Assembly: GCA_035582835.1 (NCBI GenBank)
Contig: JAYKAV010002946.1
Span: 296,941 to 360,940 of the forward strand
Direction of reading: 5' to 3'
From: Phoebastria nigripes
Taxonomy: Eukaryota > Chordata > Aves > Procellariiformes > Diomedeidae
Length of the DNA stretch: 64,000 bases
Shown one piece after another: positions 40,101 through 52,300 of the stretch. The first letter of the stretch is position 1. Every line of letters starts with the position of its first letter. The notes beneath the pieces were generated by a model. That model saw only the letters and a list, made by a program, of their open reading frames with translations, did not search any database and had not been told where the DNA came from. A program made the position numbers and the translations under genes.

Positions 40101-43100
40101 TTTTTTCCTTTTCCGAGAGGAGGAGAGGAATTAATTTCTTTTAGAGTAAAAGTTCAAATATTCTAAAACGCAAGTATTCTGATGACTGATAAACATAATG
40201 CATTTACACATAGTGATACACACTAATATTTGACTTCACTATATGTCTGAAAATGAATGCATATTTAAGTGAATATTCCTTAAAAGGCCACAAGAACTCT
40301 GGGCCTTAACTGCCTAATTTAATGCTAATCTTCTGTGTTAAAAGGCAAGATAAGAAAGTGGTTTTTACGAGCTTTGATAGTTCAGGGGAATACTGCGACG
40401 CAAGGAAACTAACAGCTGTCCTGCTCCATCCCTTCCCTTCCTGCCGAGCAGTACTGAGGGCAATGAGCCGTACCAGGCTTGGATGTGCTCCCGGTTGACC
40501 CTACTGGGGCTGCGCTCGTGGGCAGCAGCAGCAGAGAACAACCAAATGTGACAGCACGGGGGCCACGGGAGAAGGTGCTGAGGGCAAGATCTGGCTGCTG
40601 ATCTAAGCACTCGCTCATGACAAGCATCCCAGGCAAAAATACGAGCAGGGAATTTCAGCAAGCCAAAGCAAAGGGAAGGCTTTCACCAGGTTAGATCTAG
40701 AAATCCTTAATTCCTCTGGAGTCAGCGCTAGCTGATACCAAGCCGTCTGTCCCAGGAGGTACCCACTCACAATCGAATCTGAAAAGAACCATAGCAATAA
40801 GTGCAGCTAATAATGAATATAACCAAGGCCTAATGGCACTGCATTTATTTAGCACTGATACCCATTATTAAACTGAAAACTTGTGATACAGGAAAATTAA
40901 AAATATCCCACAAGTGTCCATATATCTTGCTTCTGCAGTTAGCAAAAACTTGCTGGGGTACAACATAGTTTATTTTAAACATAGACGAATTTATTTTTTA
41001 AAAATATTTTTGGTTTTCTATTCCTGTGCAGGGGATTACTTTAATGCACACATTTTCCTATCAAGAAAAATCTGGAACCCTTAGTTTGTTTGCAATATAT
41101 TTTAAATAACAGCAGGAATCATTCTTCTTATTATTTATACTTACAACAGTAATCGCAGTTTAGCAACCCAGACTGGTGCTATATTGTGCAAAGCAGCAGC
41201 GAAACCAGAAAGAGCAAGACTCCATCCCAAACCCCTGGCAGTTTTCAACATTTGCATGAGAGGTCTAAATTAGGACCCTGATAGCCCAAATTTCCTTTTG
41301 TAATCAACGGTGAGAGGAGGACCCCGCTGGGGCACTACTCAGATCTCCAGCAGGCTGAACTGCTCTGTGCAAGTCTCCATGATCACGAGGCAGCAGCTCC
41401 CAAGCTGTTTTTTAGCAGGACAGCATGCTTTTTGTCTTCTCTACACTCGTACCATTTACTTCTGTCCCCAAATTCCCGCTACCCTTTCAGCCCTGTTTTC
41501 TGACAAACTCCTTCCTCGGCACTGTCTTTCCAATGCCAGACCCATACCAGTCTGTCTTGCCAACCCATAAAAGCTTTAGGTTGTTATTTTCCCTGTTTCT
41601 CCTTCCTCTACCTTCCTACCTCTTCTTTTCTTACCTACGAGGGGCTATAACTGCATTTCTCATTGTAATTATTTACCCCGGACTAATTTACCCCTGGCAG
41701 AAAGCTGCACCCCTCCGGCAGGCGTCCCCAGCGCATCCCCCCACAGAGCCGCAGGCTTTTGGAGGGTTAGCACGGCCCTCTGCAGGAGACCGCACAGTGT
41801 CTCTGGACACCCGGATATGATACAACTCTGCTAAGCCCTACAAAAAAGCACAGGCGTAGTTCAGAAGGCTGAACGAACAATGCGAGCATATGGCTCCTAA
41901 TGCTAATTAATTTTCCTATGGGTTAAGGGGGACACTGAAATAATAATGCTAAATGAGATTGGAAAGATACTTCCTGCGAGTTTAATTAGGGCAGTATCTC
42001 TCCGATTTCAAACAGCACAGTGTAACTCCAGAAGACCCTTCCTACCCTCGCAAAGGTCAAATGCCACAATTTAATCTGCCATAGTAAAATAATTAATACA
42101 AACATTAATAACGACTTTCTCAACAATGGGCTAAACACAAATTCAACTTTATAAATAGCAACAGCAAATCAGTTCACACAGCTGAATCATTCTCTTACAA
42201 AAGTATTACTTGTCTACACTGATTTTACACAGACACTCATTAGTTTTGCTTCCAGGTAGATTGGATTATCAACTGCTCTTTCTTTCCTTTGAAGTGGTGA
42301 ATACTTTCATTCAGCAGAATAAAAAGATTCAGTTACGCATGAATTATGCCAACTTTCAGTCACATTGCTTACTGCAATTAAACTACAACCGGTTTTTTTT
42401 ACATTCAAATTAACAGATTCCAAAGAAGGAGTTTTAACTGTGTCCCATGACTTGTTTTTTATGAACTTATCCATTTTCTTGCATATTTTTTTGAACACAT
42501 TGCCTTTAATTCCCCACCAGTGTGATTATTTGAGGATAACCACACCCTCCAGTATGGCATTAAAGGTACAACGAGGTACGACTTTGTTCCAAAGAAATAA
42601 TGTTTGGATTTTATGAAAAAGAAGAGCAGTTCATGTTTAAATGCTTATAGCTCTTGTAGTGAAGTTGTTCCCATTTATTAAATGGTCACTGTCAGCCAGA
42701 AAATCACATTAAGTTCAAGCACAATCGTAATTAGCATTGTCAATCAAAATGGTACAATAATAGGCACATTAACACAATAACATGTTGATGTATGAAGAAG
42801 TGAAGTTCTTGCTGCCTAAGGTAATGCTTTAGTCTGAAAAGAATAATTGCCAACTACTTCAAAGTGCTGTAGTGAATTAAGTTTGTTTATAACGTAATTA
42901 GAGAGTAAAAATGAAGATATGCACGTGCCAGATTTCAAATTGGCTATTTTCTACCTGCAGTGCTCAGAATTTTCAAATGCCTTCTACAACGCATTGTACC
43001 TTATTATTTTCAGGCACTATATCAAGCTGCATCATGTCACATCCTGTTATAGTAAACGATGTAACAATTCTATTGAGTTCACCCTGAGGTATCACAATGC

Positions 43101-44120
43101 TAGAAACGTACAGGAAAGAAAAACATACTCAGTATAAGAGTTAATGAAATAAAACTTTAAAAAAAATCTTTCGGTTAACCGGCTTTCAAAGTGTAGGTTA
43201 CATAATTAATTTAGTTTCTTGGTGCTTATTCTTTGATCTCATTCTCCATTCTTTCTTCGGTATAAGAATGATGCAGAGAGGCCCAAGAGAAGGAAAGACA
43301 CACCAACAAAGAAAAGCTAATGAGAACTGGAGGACTAAGTGCAAAATACTTTTTGAAAATCTAAGAGTTCTCTGCTAATTACTGTTTTCAAGAGTCCTTT
43401 TTAAAAAATAAGACTTCTTTGACAAATGAGACTCCTGGGTTATTATAGGGAGAATTCTTGCTGAAATCTGTTCCCTAGTCTTAGAACATCTTTCAAAAGT
43501 TTCTTTTTCTTTTCCTTTTATAGCAGCTTTGAAGCAACTTTCTAGGCAGAAGAGACTGATATCTATCACCTACACAACATCCAAAGAGAGTTAATTATTT
43601 AAAGCCAGTGCTTTGCATTAAGTACAAATACAAGATTTCCATTAGCTTTAACTGTGAAGAGACATTAAAGAACCTGCATCTCCCTCTCCACTAGTGAGAG
43701 CATTTCAAAAACAACTAAAAAAAAGTCTGACAGATGGCAAAATCTCTTAAAGCGGTTATTTAAAAGTAAATGTTAGGTCAATATAATTAAGAGATTCAGC
43801 AGCAAATGCATCCTTAGCAATTTTTTTAAAATCAAATACCACCATTATCGGAAGAACGTGCTGTATAGTTCGTACGTAAATAAGGAGCCTGAATCACTGC
43901 TTTTAATGCAATGGACAACGTAATCTTTATGATGACAATATAACTAGCATAGCCTAACATGTAATAATATAGAAGTCAAGTTTGGTTTTGTTTTCAATAG
44001 CAGTTTTATAATCCTATTATTCGTGGAAACTTGCACTTAACAAAGATCCACCTGGATCCCCACCCCTAACCATAAAGATGACTTAGAATCGATTGTTATC
44101 AAATGGAAAAAAGAAAAAGA

Positions 44121-44142
44121 GTGTGTGTGTGTATATATATAT
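44121..44142. repeat. (GT)n(AT)n microsatellite
   Basis: Six GT units are followed directly by five AT units. This is a short dinucleotide microsatellite, likely length-variable. Confidence 0.85.
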
Positions 44143-45022
44143 TTTTAAACAATAAAAAAGAATGCAATGCCTTTTTAGAGGGGCTGGGAGATTCAGGACT
44201 GAAAGTGAAGGAAGTTAGCATGAAAATGAGTACCTGATTGCTGAAACACTGCGATAGTCAGCAGCAGGCAGAAAGGAAGCTGTAGTGAAGGTTCAGCAGT
44301 TCTCCAGAGTGCACCCACAGCCACATTAATTTTGAAATCTTTTGAAATGCTATTCCACATTCCCATGCAATCTAGCAGCAGTTGTGAAAACAACTTTCAA
44401 TCATTTATAATAGCTTTAAAATTATATAGCACCTTTTATCTAAATGGATCTGAAAATGGGCTTCTAGCTTTATTAACTAATTTTAGAATTTGTAGTGCTT
44501 AAAACAAAGAACTCCGTTAGCTAACTTATAAATAGGCTAATTATCATAATGTGACCTAACTACTATAAGCTGCCTAGACAGCAAAACATACAACTTTAAA
44601 ACTGCAAATCACCTGATTCTTTCCTTTATAAGAATCTGAGTTCAGATACTTGCAGAAATATAAAGAGAAAGGAGTGACATATAGTGAATTTCCAAATGAG
44701 GCCTCATTATAGTCAATTCAAAATTCTCTATTAAAAGGAATTTTTTTCTGATTCATCAGAACTGCAGGTTGTAAGAAGACATGTCCTATCTGGCAGCAGC
44801 AGAAAACCTTCCCGCTTTCACAGCCCACCACACCACCTTCCTATCATCTTCAGGAAGCAGAAGCTCCATCAATGCGTTCATATTTTTGCCTAATTAATGA
44901 CTATGAGCCGCGCCTCCAATCTGTCCTCATATGACATCCCCAGGGAGGGTTAAGTCTTGGTTTATCAAGGCATGAGAGAAGAGGCTTGTCCCAAGGTCTA
45001 CAGCCAGAGAGGAGCGGGGAGG

Positions 45023-45027
45023 AAGGC
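45023..45027. repeat. Left target-site duplication of the solo LTR
   Basis: AAGGC here immediately precedes the LTR; GAGGC at 45605-45609 immediately follows it. Four of five bases match, consistent with an aged 5-bp duplication. A 5-bp duplication is usual for ERVL-type elements, but one mismatch leaves room for chance. Confidence 0.55.
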
Positions 45028-45604
45028 TGTCGTGGTTTAAACCCAGCCGGCAACTAAGCACCACACATCTGCCTGCTCACTCCTCCCCGGTGGGATGGGG
45101 GAGAGAATCGGAAGAGTAAAAGTGAGAAAACTCATGGGTTGAGATAAAGACAGTTTAACAGGTAAAGCAAAAGCCACACATGCAAGCAAAGCAAAACAAG
45201 GAATTCATTCACCACTTCCCATCGGCAGGCAGGTGTTCAGCCATCTCCAGGAAAGCAGGGCTCCATCACGCGTAACGGTTACTTGGGAAAACAAACGCCA
45301 TCACTCCAAACATCCCCCCTTCCTTCTTCTTCCCCCAGCTCTATATGCTGGAGCATGACATCATATGGTATGGAATACCCCATTGGCCAGTTGGGGTCAG
45401 CTGTCCTGGCTATGCTCCCTCCCAGCTTCTTGGGCACCTGGCAGAGCATGGGCAGCTGAAAAGTCCTTGACTAGTGTAAACGCTACTTAGCAACAACGAA
45501 AACATCANTGTGTTATCAACATTATTCTTGTACTAAATCCAAAACACAGCACTATACCAACTACTAGGAAGAAAATTAACTCTATCCCAGCCAAAACCAG
45601 AACA
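45028..45604 (-). mobile_element. Solo LTR of an avian-type endogenous retrovirus
   Basis: This is a complete 577-bp LTR. On the plus strand it starts TGTCGTGG and ends AACCAGAACA, giving TG...CA termini. Transcriptional sense is minus. On that strand a degraded TATA-type element (CATATAGAG, near 45341-45349) lies upstream of the region equivalent to the polyadenylation signal (GTTAAA near 45155, ATTAAA in the copy at 129-134). A CRE-like TGATGTCA lies at 45356-45363. There is no internal retroviral sequence on either side, so it is a solo LTR left by LTR-LTR recombination. An N lies at 45507. The family name is not assigned; the 5-bp flanks favour an ERVL-type element. Confidence 0.92.
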
Positions 45605-45609
45605 GAGGC
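45605..45609. repeat. Right target-site duplication of the solo LTR
   Basis: GAGGC follows the LTR's terminal CA and matches the left flank AAGGC at four of five positions. Confidence 0.55.
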
Positions 45610-48600
45610 GAATGGCTCCCGCACTCCTCAGCCTCGGCACTGACAGCTCAGCTGCATTCCCAGGCAGCAGAATGTCCCTTTCCAGGCGGCTTGGCCCCCT
45701 TGCCAGCGGACTCTCCAGCGACTGAGCTTTCCTGCATTTTAAATTACTATTGAAGGCAACATTTCAAAAGTGTCAGAGTATCAAAAGGATTATAAATTTT
45801 AGGAACTTAGTCTTGCGTGTCCCTTACATACTTTTGAAAATCATTACTCTTCACTTTTACCATATCTTTACCAAAGCCAGTCTCATGCATTCTCCTGTTA
45901 TGTTTGTCATCTCAATGGGAAACAAAACTAAAATAGAAACTGTTGCTTTTATCACCTGTATTCACAAAGCCCAGCACACGAGGTTTCCTACAATAAACTA
46001 CATATCTAAATAAAATCTCTTCAACAACTCTTTTTCATTCTTTGAAAGCATCCTTAGGATCAGAGAAATGAATTGATAAAATATGGAATAACTAGATATG
46101 TCTGAGTAGGTCTTAACATGATGGCTCCTGTGCTTTTTCTTTTCTTTTCACAACACGTACATTTTTTTTAAATAGAAAATGTAAAATTAAGTCAATAACA
46201 GCAGTCCTTTAGCAGAATACTCATTCAGTTAGAGATAGTGGGACCCAGGATAGGTATGCAGCTGAGCACAGAAACTATTATATTAACTGCTAGCAGAAAT
46301 TGTACAAGCTTAAATGAGTCTATCACTATAAATGCAGAATGTGCAAATTAATGTGTGTGTGAGCCAAATTAAAATACAGCCTTGATTTTCTGCAAGATAA
46401 AATGTTTGGCTTAATACAAAATGTTTTAAATAGTCATGCTAGTAAATAAAATTGGCTATGGAAGTAAGAAAAGTACACTGACCAAAGCAAGGCCTGTTAA
46501 AGACTAAAAAAAAAAAATATTCAAGGTATGTGAAGGGTTGAAAAGTAATAAGGTCTGAATGACTTAGTGATGGCTGTCATAAAAATCTGGCAGGGTATTC
46601 TATTTACAATATGTAATAAAACTGTCACACACAGAATTTATAAAAGCATTTGCCCTAGAAAACTAAATCTTTTTGCCAAGGGCAAGTTAATAACCTCTAC
46701 AGTTCATTTGAATATATGGGCAAAGAGATGTTTTGACTAATAGAGCATCACAAGGTGAGCACTAGACAATCTAATAGATATTGTGAGAATGGGATGATCC
46801 AAAGACGACAACAACCTGTTAGAATACTGCCAAAAAATCTTGTGAACTTTATATCCATCGTGATCTGTCACTAATTAATGTATGCTGTGCATGTATGTGT
46901 AGATGTGTGGGTTTTACTGATTGGGGATTACACATAGAGCAATCCCATGTTAGCTGACATTAAAATAATTCCTCCTCAAATACTCAGAGAAGATGCTGAC
47001 TTGTGAAGTAGCAAATTGAATGCAGACCTATTGCTCTTAAGACTATGTTGGGCTTAGTGGTTTGAGAGATTTAAGTCACCAACAGATCAGTCGACATCCA
47101 GGATTTTTCCCTCATAAAAATCCACACTTGTAAATTAAAATATTTCTAAATCAGCGCCTCAAAAATACATCTAAATTTAACTTGGAACAGTGACCCACAT
47201 TATAAATTATGAATCATCCAGGAAAATGGTTGATACTTAGCCAGAGTACAAAGCTGCGTGCAAGTTCATGGGGAACGAACAAGTAACTCCCTTCTTTGTT
47301 AGGGGTAAAAACCATATTCAGTATGATAATAATCACCAGTTTAGAAAAATACATTTGTTTCTGCTCAAGAAGTAGGGAGATTTTTCTGCCCTGAGCAATG
47401 TTGCCACAGACTACTATTTATACCTAAGCTAACTAATTTAAAGCTAGCTTTGGGTATCTCTAAAACATGCTGCCATCGCTGCAACTTAGACAGAGTCTGT
47501 AACAAGCTATGTTAGTTCCCCCCATATATTGGCAGTGGAGCTTTGCTGAAAAAACACCAACCAGGACAGATTCCGTTAGACCTACATGAATTAAACCCTG
47601 CTGCCAGGTATTTCTGTGCAAGGCACTTAGTGCTTCTGCACAAGGGAAAGGGTCCAACTAAATGAGATGAGTTTCAGATTAGGCTTTAGTCATCATCCCA
47701 ATAGACATGTTGAGGCAGCAGCTAGGAAGGGCTCGTGCCTCTGGCTGGTGGCCTATCCCCACAACACACAGGGAATTTTCCTGTCCTGCTAATGAAGTGT
47801 TGTGCTTGTGTACATGGCTGTGCAGATTTTGCTGACTGTGATTTGTACTGGAACAATGTTATTTTACCTTAAAATTTAAAGCCTTTGCATCAGAAACCAA
47901 TTAAAAAGTTCAGCTATCATATAGCTTTTATAAATGTCATTAACATATCATAAAAAAGTCACAAACCCAGAATGAGATAGCTCTCCATTCCTGCAGTTGA
48001 AATTACCCAATTACACTTTACTTGTACTCTTATGTGAGTAACTGATATCCAGGTGCCTGATGAGCATTTGCAGTTGAAATGATACTAATAATCTCCCTGT
48101 CTCTTTCACTCCCATCCACAGGAGAAACAATTATGATTGATTTTATTTTATTCTTTTACTTTCTTACTGGTATGCCATTGCATGAAGGACTCTCAGAGAG
48201 GACTATATCAAATTTACTTAAAATTTACTCTGGAAAAGTGACAATACCTGTGGCCATTCAAATCTCCTGCACATCCAGCTTCAGCCTCTCACCTAGGTGA
48301 ATCTATAGCTGTTTTTCTGGGAATGTAATCGTCCAGGACAGTTAATGGTAACCGAGGAAGAGGCAATGCCTCAGAGTGATAAGGCAATCCTAAAGAAGCC
48401 ATGATTTGGCACAGAAAGATTAAGCAGTACACTCATTTGTGAAGTGATGCTGAGTGATGATTCTGTTATTATCAGGTTGTAACATATGTTCAGGTCAGCA
48501 GCATACATATTGCATCCTCAATTTCAAAATTAATTTTTTGGAAAAAGATCAGCGTTCAATTTCTGAAAGCCAAAACTTCAGCTGTTTGAGTTAGAGAAGC

Positions 48601-49292
48601 TGGACCAGGTTAGAGGAAATTAGAAGTAACATCCGTTATGGCGTGTCTGCTGCCACTTCTTAGCTGTCTGGTAATACACCCTGTCACACAAGTTTAGGAG
48701 AGATCACAGCTGATGCTAGAGGCACTCCGTGGTCCCTGCCCTTGCTACGTCCTTGTAACTCCACACACCCTCACGTACCTGCACTTCTCCTAAGCAAGCC
48801 ACGTCATTTTGCTACCACTCGGTATTAGTCAAGGCAGAGTGCCCATTCACCCAGCAGAGCCCCAGCTCTGCCCCTGACAGGTAATGGTGTCGACCACACA
48901 TCATTGCTTTACATGTGCTTCATATTACAGCTACTGTTGTTGTAGCATCATCAGCGATGAGGTGCGCGTGACTACCTTTTGGCGGCTTGCTCCTAATCAA
49001 TCATCCCTCTGTAGCCTGCTTTCAACCTGCTGCTTTTGGCCTACTGCCTTGTTATCTCATGGCTTCTTTCCTCCACTGAGCGTGCTAGCTGTGGTCTCAG
49101 AAAATTACCCTTATTTTTCTCTACTCAGGGACTATGGACCGCTCTACTGGCTGGCTGCTGCTAGCCACATGCTTTCCTCACCAGTTAGATGCTCCTTCCC
49201 TCACACAGATTACAGGTCTGGCCCCAGAGAAGTAGAAGGCTGCCTGCTTGCAGGGATACAAAAAACATCAGTAACAACAACAATAATGCACT

Positions 49293-49344
49293 GAATGAAT
49301 CCATGTAAGAAGTGACCCGAATGAATCCATGTAAGAAGTGACCC
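49293..49344. repeat. Exact 26-bp tandem duplication
   Basis: Bases 49293-49318 are repeated without any change at 49319-49344. The unit begins GAATGAATCC and ends AAGTGACCC. Identity of both copies points to a recent event or to an assembly artefact. The unit is not a multiple of three and there is no coding context. Confidence 0.95.
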
Positions 49345-52300
49345 AAAGTGCTCTAGAATGGAAAAAGAATACGAATCTCAGACTTATTTTGGATTTATAG
49401 CAATACAACGGAGCTGTTCAACACGGGCATACCCTTTATGATCCAAACAACAGGACTGAGCTAAATGTAATTTATTGATGAATGCGAATGAATGAGGTTA
49501 AAGATTTCTTGTCATATCACTAAGTACCCCAGACTGACGCAGAAACATGCCTATAATGTAATGGATATTGGGGCATCATTAGAGTTGGTAGACTAGTTGC
49601 CATAGTACCCAGCCATTGCATAAAGCAATAAAAATGCCTCACAGCTTTTCCCTGTGGAAATGCAATGTTCCGGGGACATACTGCCAAAGAACAAGGGAAT
49701 CTTCTGCTGCATCGGTCTCACCCTATTCTTGTATTAAAGGTTCAAACTACAATAAATTAAGAAACTGTCTTGCTATTTTAAAAAAACCAACAAAACAACA
49801 CAAAAACTTTAAATGTTAGCCTTAGGCCAAATCTAAGATTGGAGTAAGGTGGCATCATTACCCAAAATTCATCAGAACTAACAGCCAGGCTAGATGCACC
49901 ACCAGCTACTGCATCAAGGAATGTAAAGTATTTGAAAAGATAGTAGGAGAATAAAATATTACACTCAGTTGCAGCAGTTTTTAGTACTGAGAGTTGTTAA
50001 CTTTTGCTGTTACTATTGAAAGTTCATAGTAGCCGTAAGAGAAAGAGGACGTCCATCTGACACTCTCCTTGATGAGCAGCATAGTTCAAAGTGAAAAAAA
50101 GGACTACATTTATGACAAACACGCAAACACCAGTCTCCTTGATTAAAAGATTTTAATTAAACAATATTGGTAAGAGAGGGAAGGAAAGCCATGACTGCCC
50201 TACAAGCCATCATTCAAGTGGCAGGAAGCTAACCGAGATTCCTGCTTTCAGTGGGGTTGCAGGTCAAAAAAAAAAACCCAACAAAAAACATTCTCTGTAG
50301 TGTGCAAGGGAGCAGGTAAGTCCTGGCTCCACATACTGTCCTCCGCTTGATAACTAGAGTGGGAGATGAGGGTGCAGCAAAAAGGCATCTGCCCCATGAA
50401 AAGATCTGTTAAAAGCTTTTCCTTTCAGGGGAAAGAACAACAGGAAGTGAAGCCATTTATCTCAGGGAAAACAGATGAACAAGAAGAATAGAGCTGAGCG
50501 TTCCTTTTGTAGGCTTTTAAACCAGTAAAATGTACTTTTTGTTTGTTTGTTTGTTTGGGTTTAAGAAAAGGAAATCTGGAACCAGCTTTGGTTCAACTTC
50601 TGGTTTGCTGCCAAGCCTTACTTGCTTTTGCAATTTATTACAAGCGTGTCTGAAAGTATGGACAGGGGCACCTTTTGTCCTAATTAATTGATACACAAAT
50701 GCACAGGCTATATTTTCAAATAGCAAAGAGAACCTAAATGATATAAACTACGACGTTGTAACCTAAATTGCCAGATTACAAACCAATAAAAGAGAAATAG
50801 CAACTTTCTATTGCTCTGGATTTCACTAAGTGAGCATGACAAACTAGACACACTGAAGACGCTTGGAAAGGGTCAGGTAAGATTCCTGTGGCGACAAGAG
50901 TGACTGCGTGTGTGTGTGTTCATGGAGATGACCTCATATACAGTCGTCATGTAAAATAATGAACTCTCCATCATTCGGGGTAATGGGAGGGGAAGAGTAG
51001 TCTGGGATAATGTAATTGAGCCCAGACCTACAGGAACATCAACATCCAGTTAGAAAAACTCCCTCCCAACTGGTGTACATGCACTTATTTCTTCCCATGG
51101 ACTAATTCAAATGGAGATATCCACACTGTAGGCATCCACAGTTGAGTGAGATGAACACTACTGCCAGGGTCTTTGCAACCCTGTGAAACAAGGTACAACT
51201 CTGTCTGTACAGAGTAAGTAGTCCATGACAAAATCTGCCTTAGGATCGCAAGCTTCATTACTGACTTAATTCATTAACGCTTACACCACCTTATCTGCTG
51301 ATACAGCACACAAAAGGATAAGGCCCAACATTAGATTGGACTAGACTGTGCTTCTGGACATTGCTACGCTACAAATCAATAGTGGGCATCTTCTCAGAAG
51401 TCGCACATGAAAAATGCAGGGCAAAAGGTAAGCATGAGTTGTTCAGTTGTCTTCCCTATGCAATAGGCAGTCAGTCTATAGCTGAGGTAGAAATCAAACT
51501 CAAATATTATGACTCTCTGCTTGCATTTTAATGTCATTTAAAAACTTTTGTACCCCTCTATTCTAAATGATCATCTAACTCTACATTAATGAGATTTTCC
51601 TCAAAGTTTTGTATTTATTGGTAGGAAACCCTGCATCAAAAAACGTTTCCAAACAATATACCTAAATGGACCTGTAAGTTATTACTAATATTATAAAGCT
51701 CTACTGCTTTTCCCTTTTCAGGAATTATGTGAAATCATAACAAGATTTTATTTGATTTCTAGGACACAGGCAAGAAAGAAACTTCAAAAAAATCTCTTAA
51801 ATCCCAAACCTGCAACTTTAACTTCCATGTTTCTTTACTCTTCCACATTTTGGTTCTACTCCTGGTACTACAGTTTCTGAGTCAGAATTGCCTTTTGCTG
51901 TTTTCCTAGCATAAATGCCAAAAAGAAGGAAAAAAACCAACCAACCAAACAAACAAAAGAACTGGCTATTCCAGCAGGATGTCTCTGTTCTTTGAGGTGA
52001 GCGGACAGTAAAAGGTATTTCGCTCACCCTCTCTTGGTGTTTGTTTGTTTGTTTCTGCTCTGCATTTCAAGAAGTGAAACACAGGCAAATACTTTGTTTC
52101 ATGCAAAATGCAAAACCTTCCCTCAAGCAGGGCTGGGTACATGGATGAGTGACTCCCTCTCCTATGCTTCTCCGATTCAGATACTTTTCAAAGTCCTGCT
52201 ACCATTCCCTTAAAGTCACATAGCAAAATTCCTACTGGTTTCGGTGGGAACTGAATGGTGCAACAAGATTACTCTTTCTACTTGAATTTGTGACCAAGGA

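Larger units (their letters stand above)
26997..45022. other. Noncoding AT-rich DNA, no gene recognised
   Basis: No gene is supported over this 18 kb. Open frames are at most about 131 codons (plus, 41425-41820), are T-rich and unlike any family I know. Tracts include A15 at 29425-29439, T24 at 31547-31570, an A/C-rich run at 37088-37150 and a GT/AT run at 44121-44142. Locally higher GC occurs at about 40370-40780 and 41650-41820. The segment 41880-42010 is rich in TAATTA-type motifs and non-repetitive, a possible regulatory element (see findings). N bases are at 33074, 34035, 36428, 37323 and 38296. Confidence 0.65.

Noticed and set aside
41425..41820. 131-codon plus-strand open frame with hydrophobic stretches resembling membrane segments.
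   Set aside because: Hydrophobicity follows from T-rich codons; no family resemblance or promoter, and the end is a proline-rich GC patch.
48884..49294. 136-codon plus-strand open frame, the longest outside CR1.
   Set aside because: No domain, no splice context, and about one or two frames of this length are expected by chance in 64 kb of AT-rich DNA.
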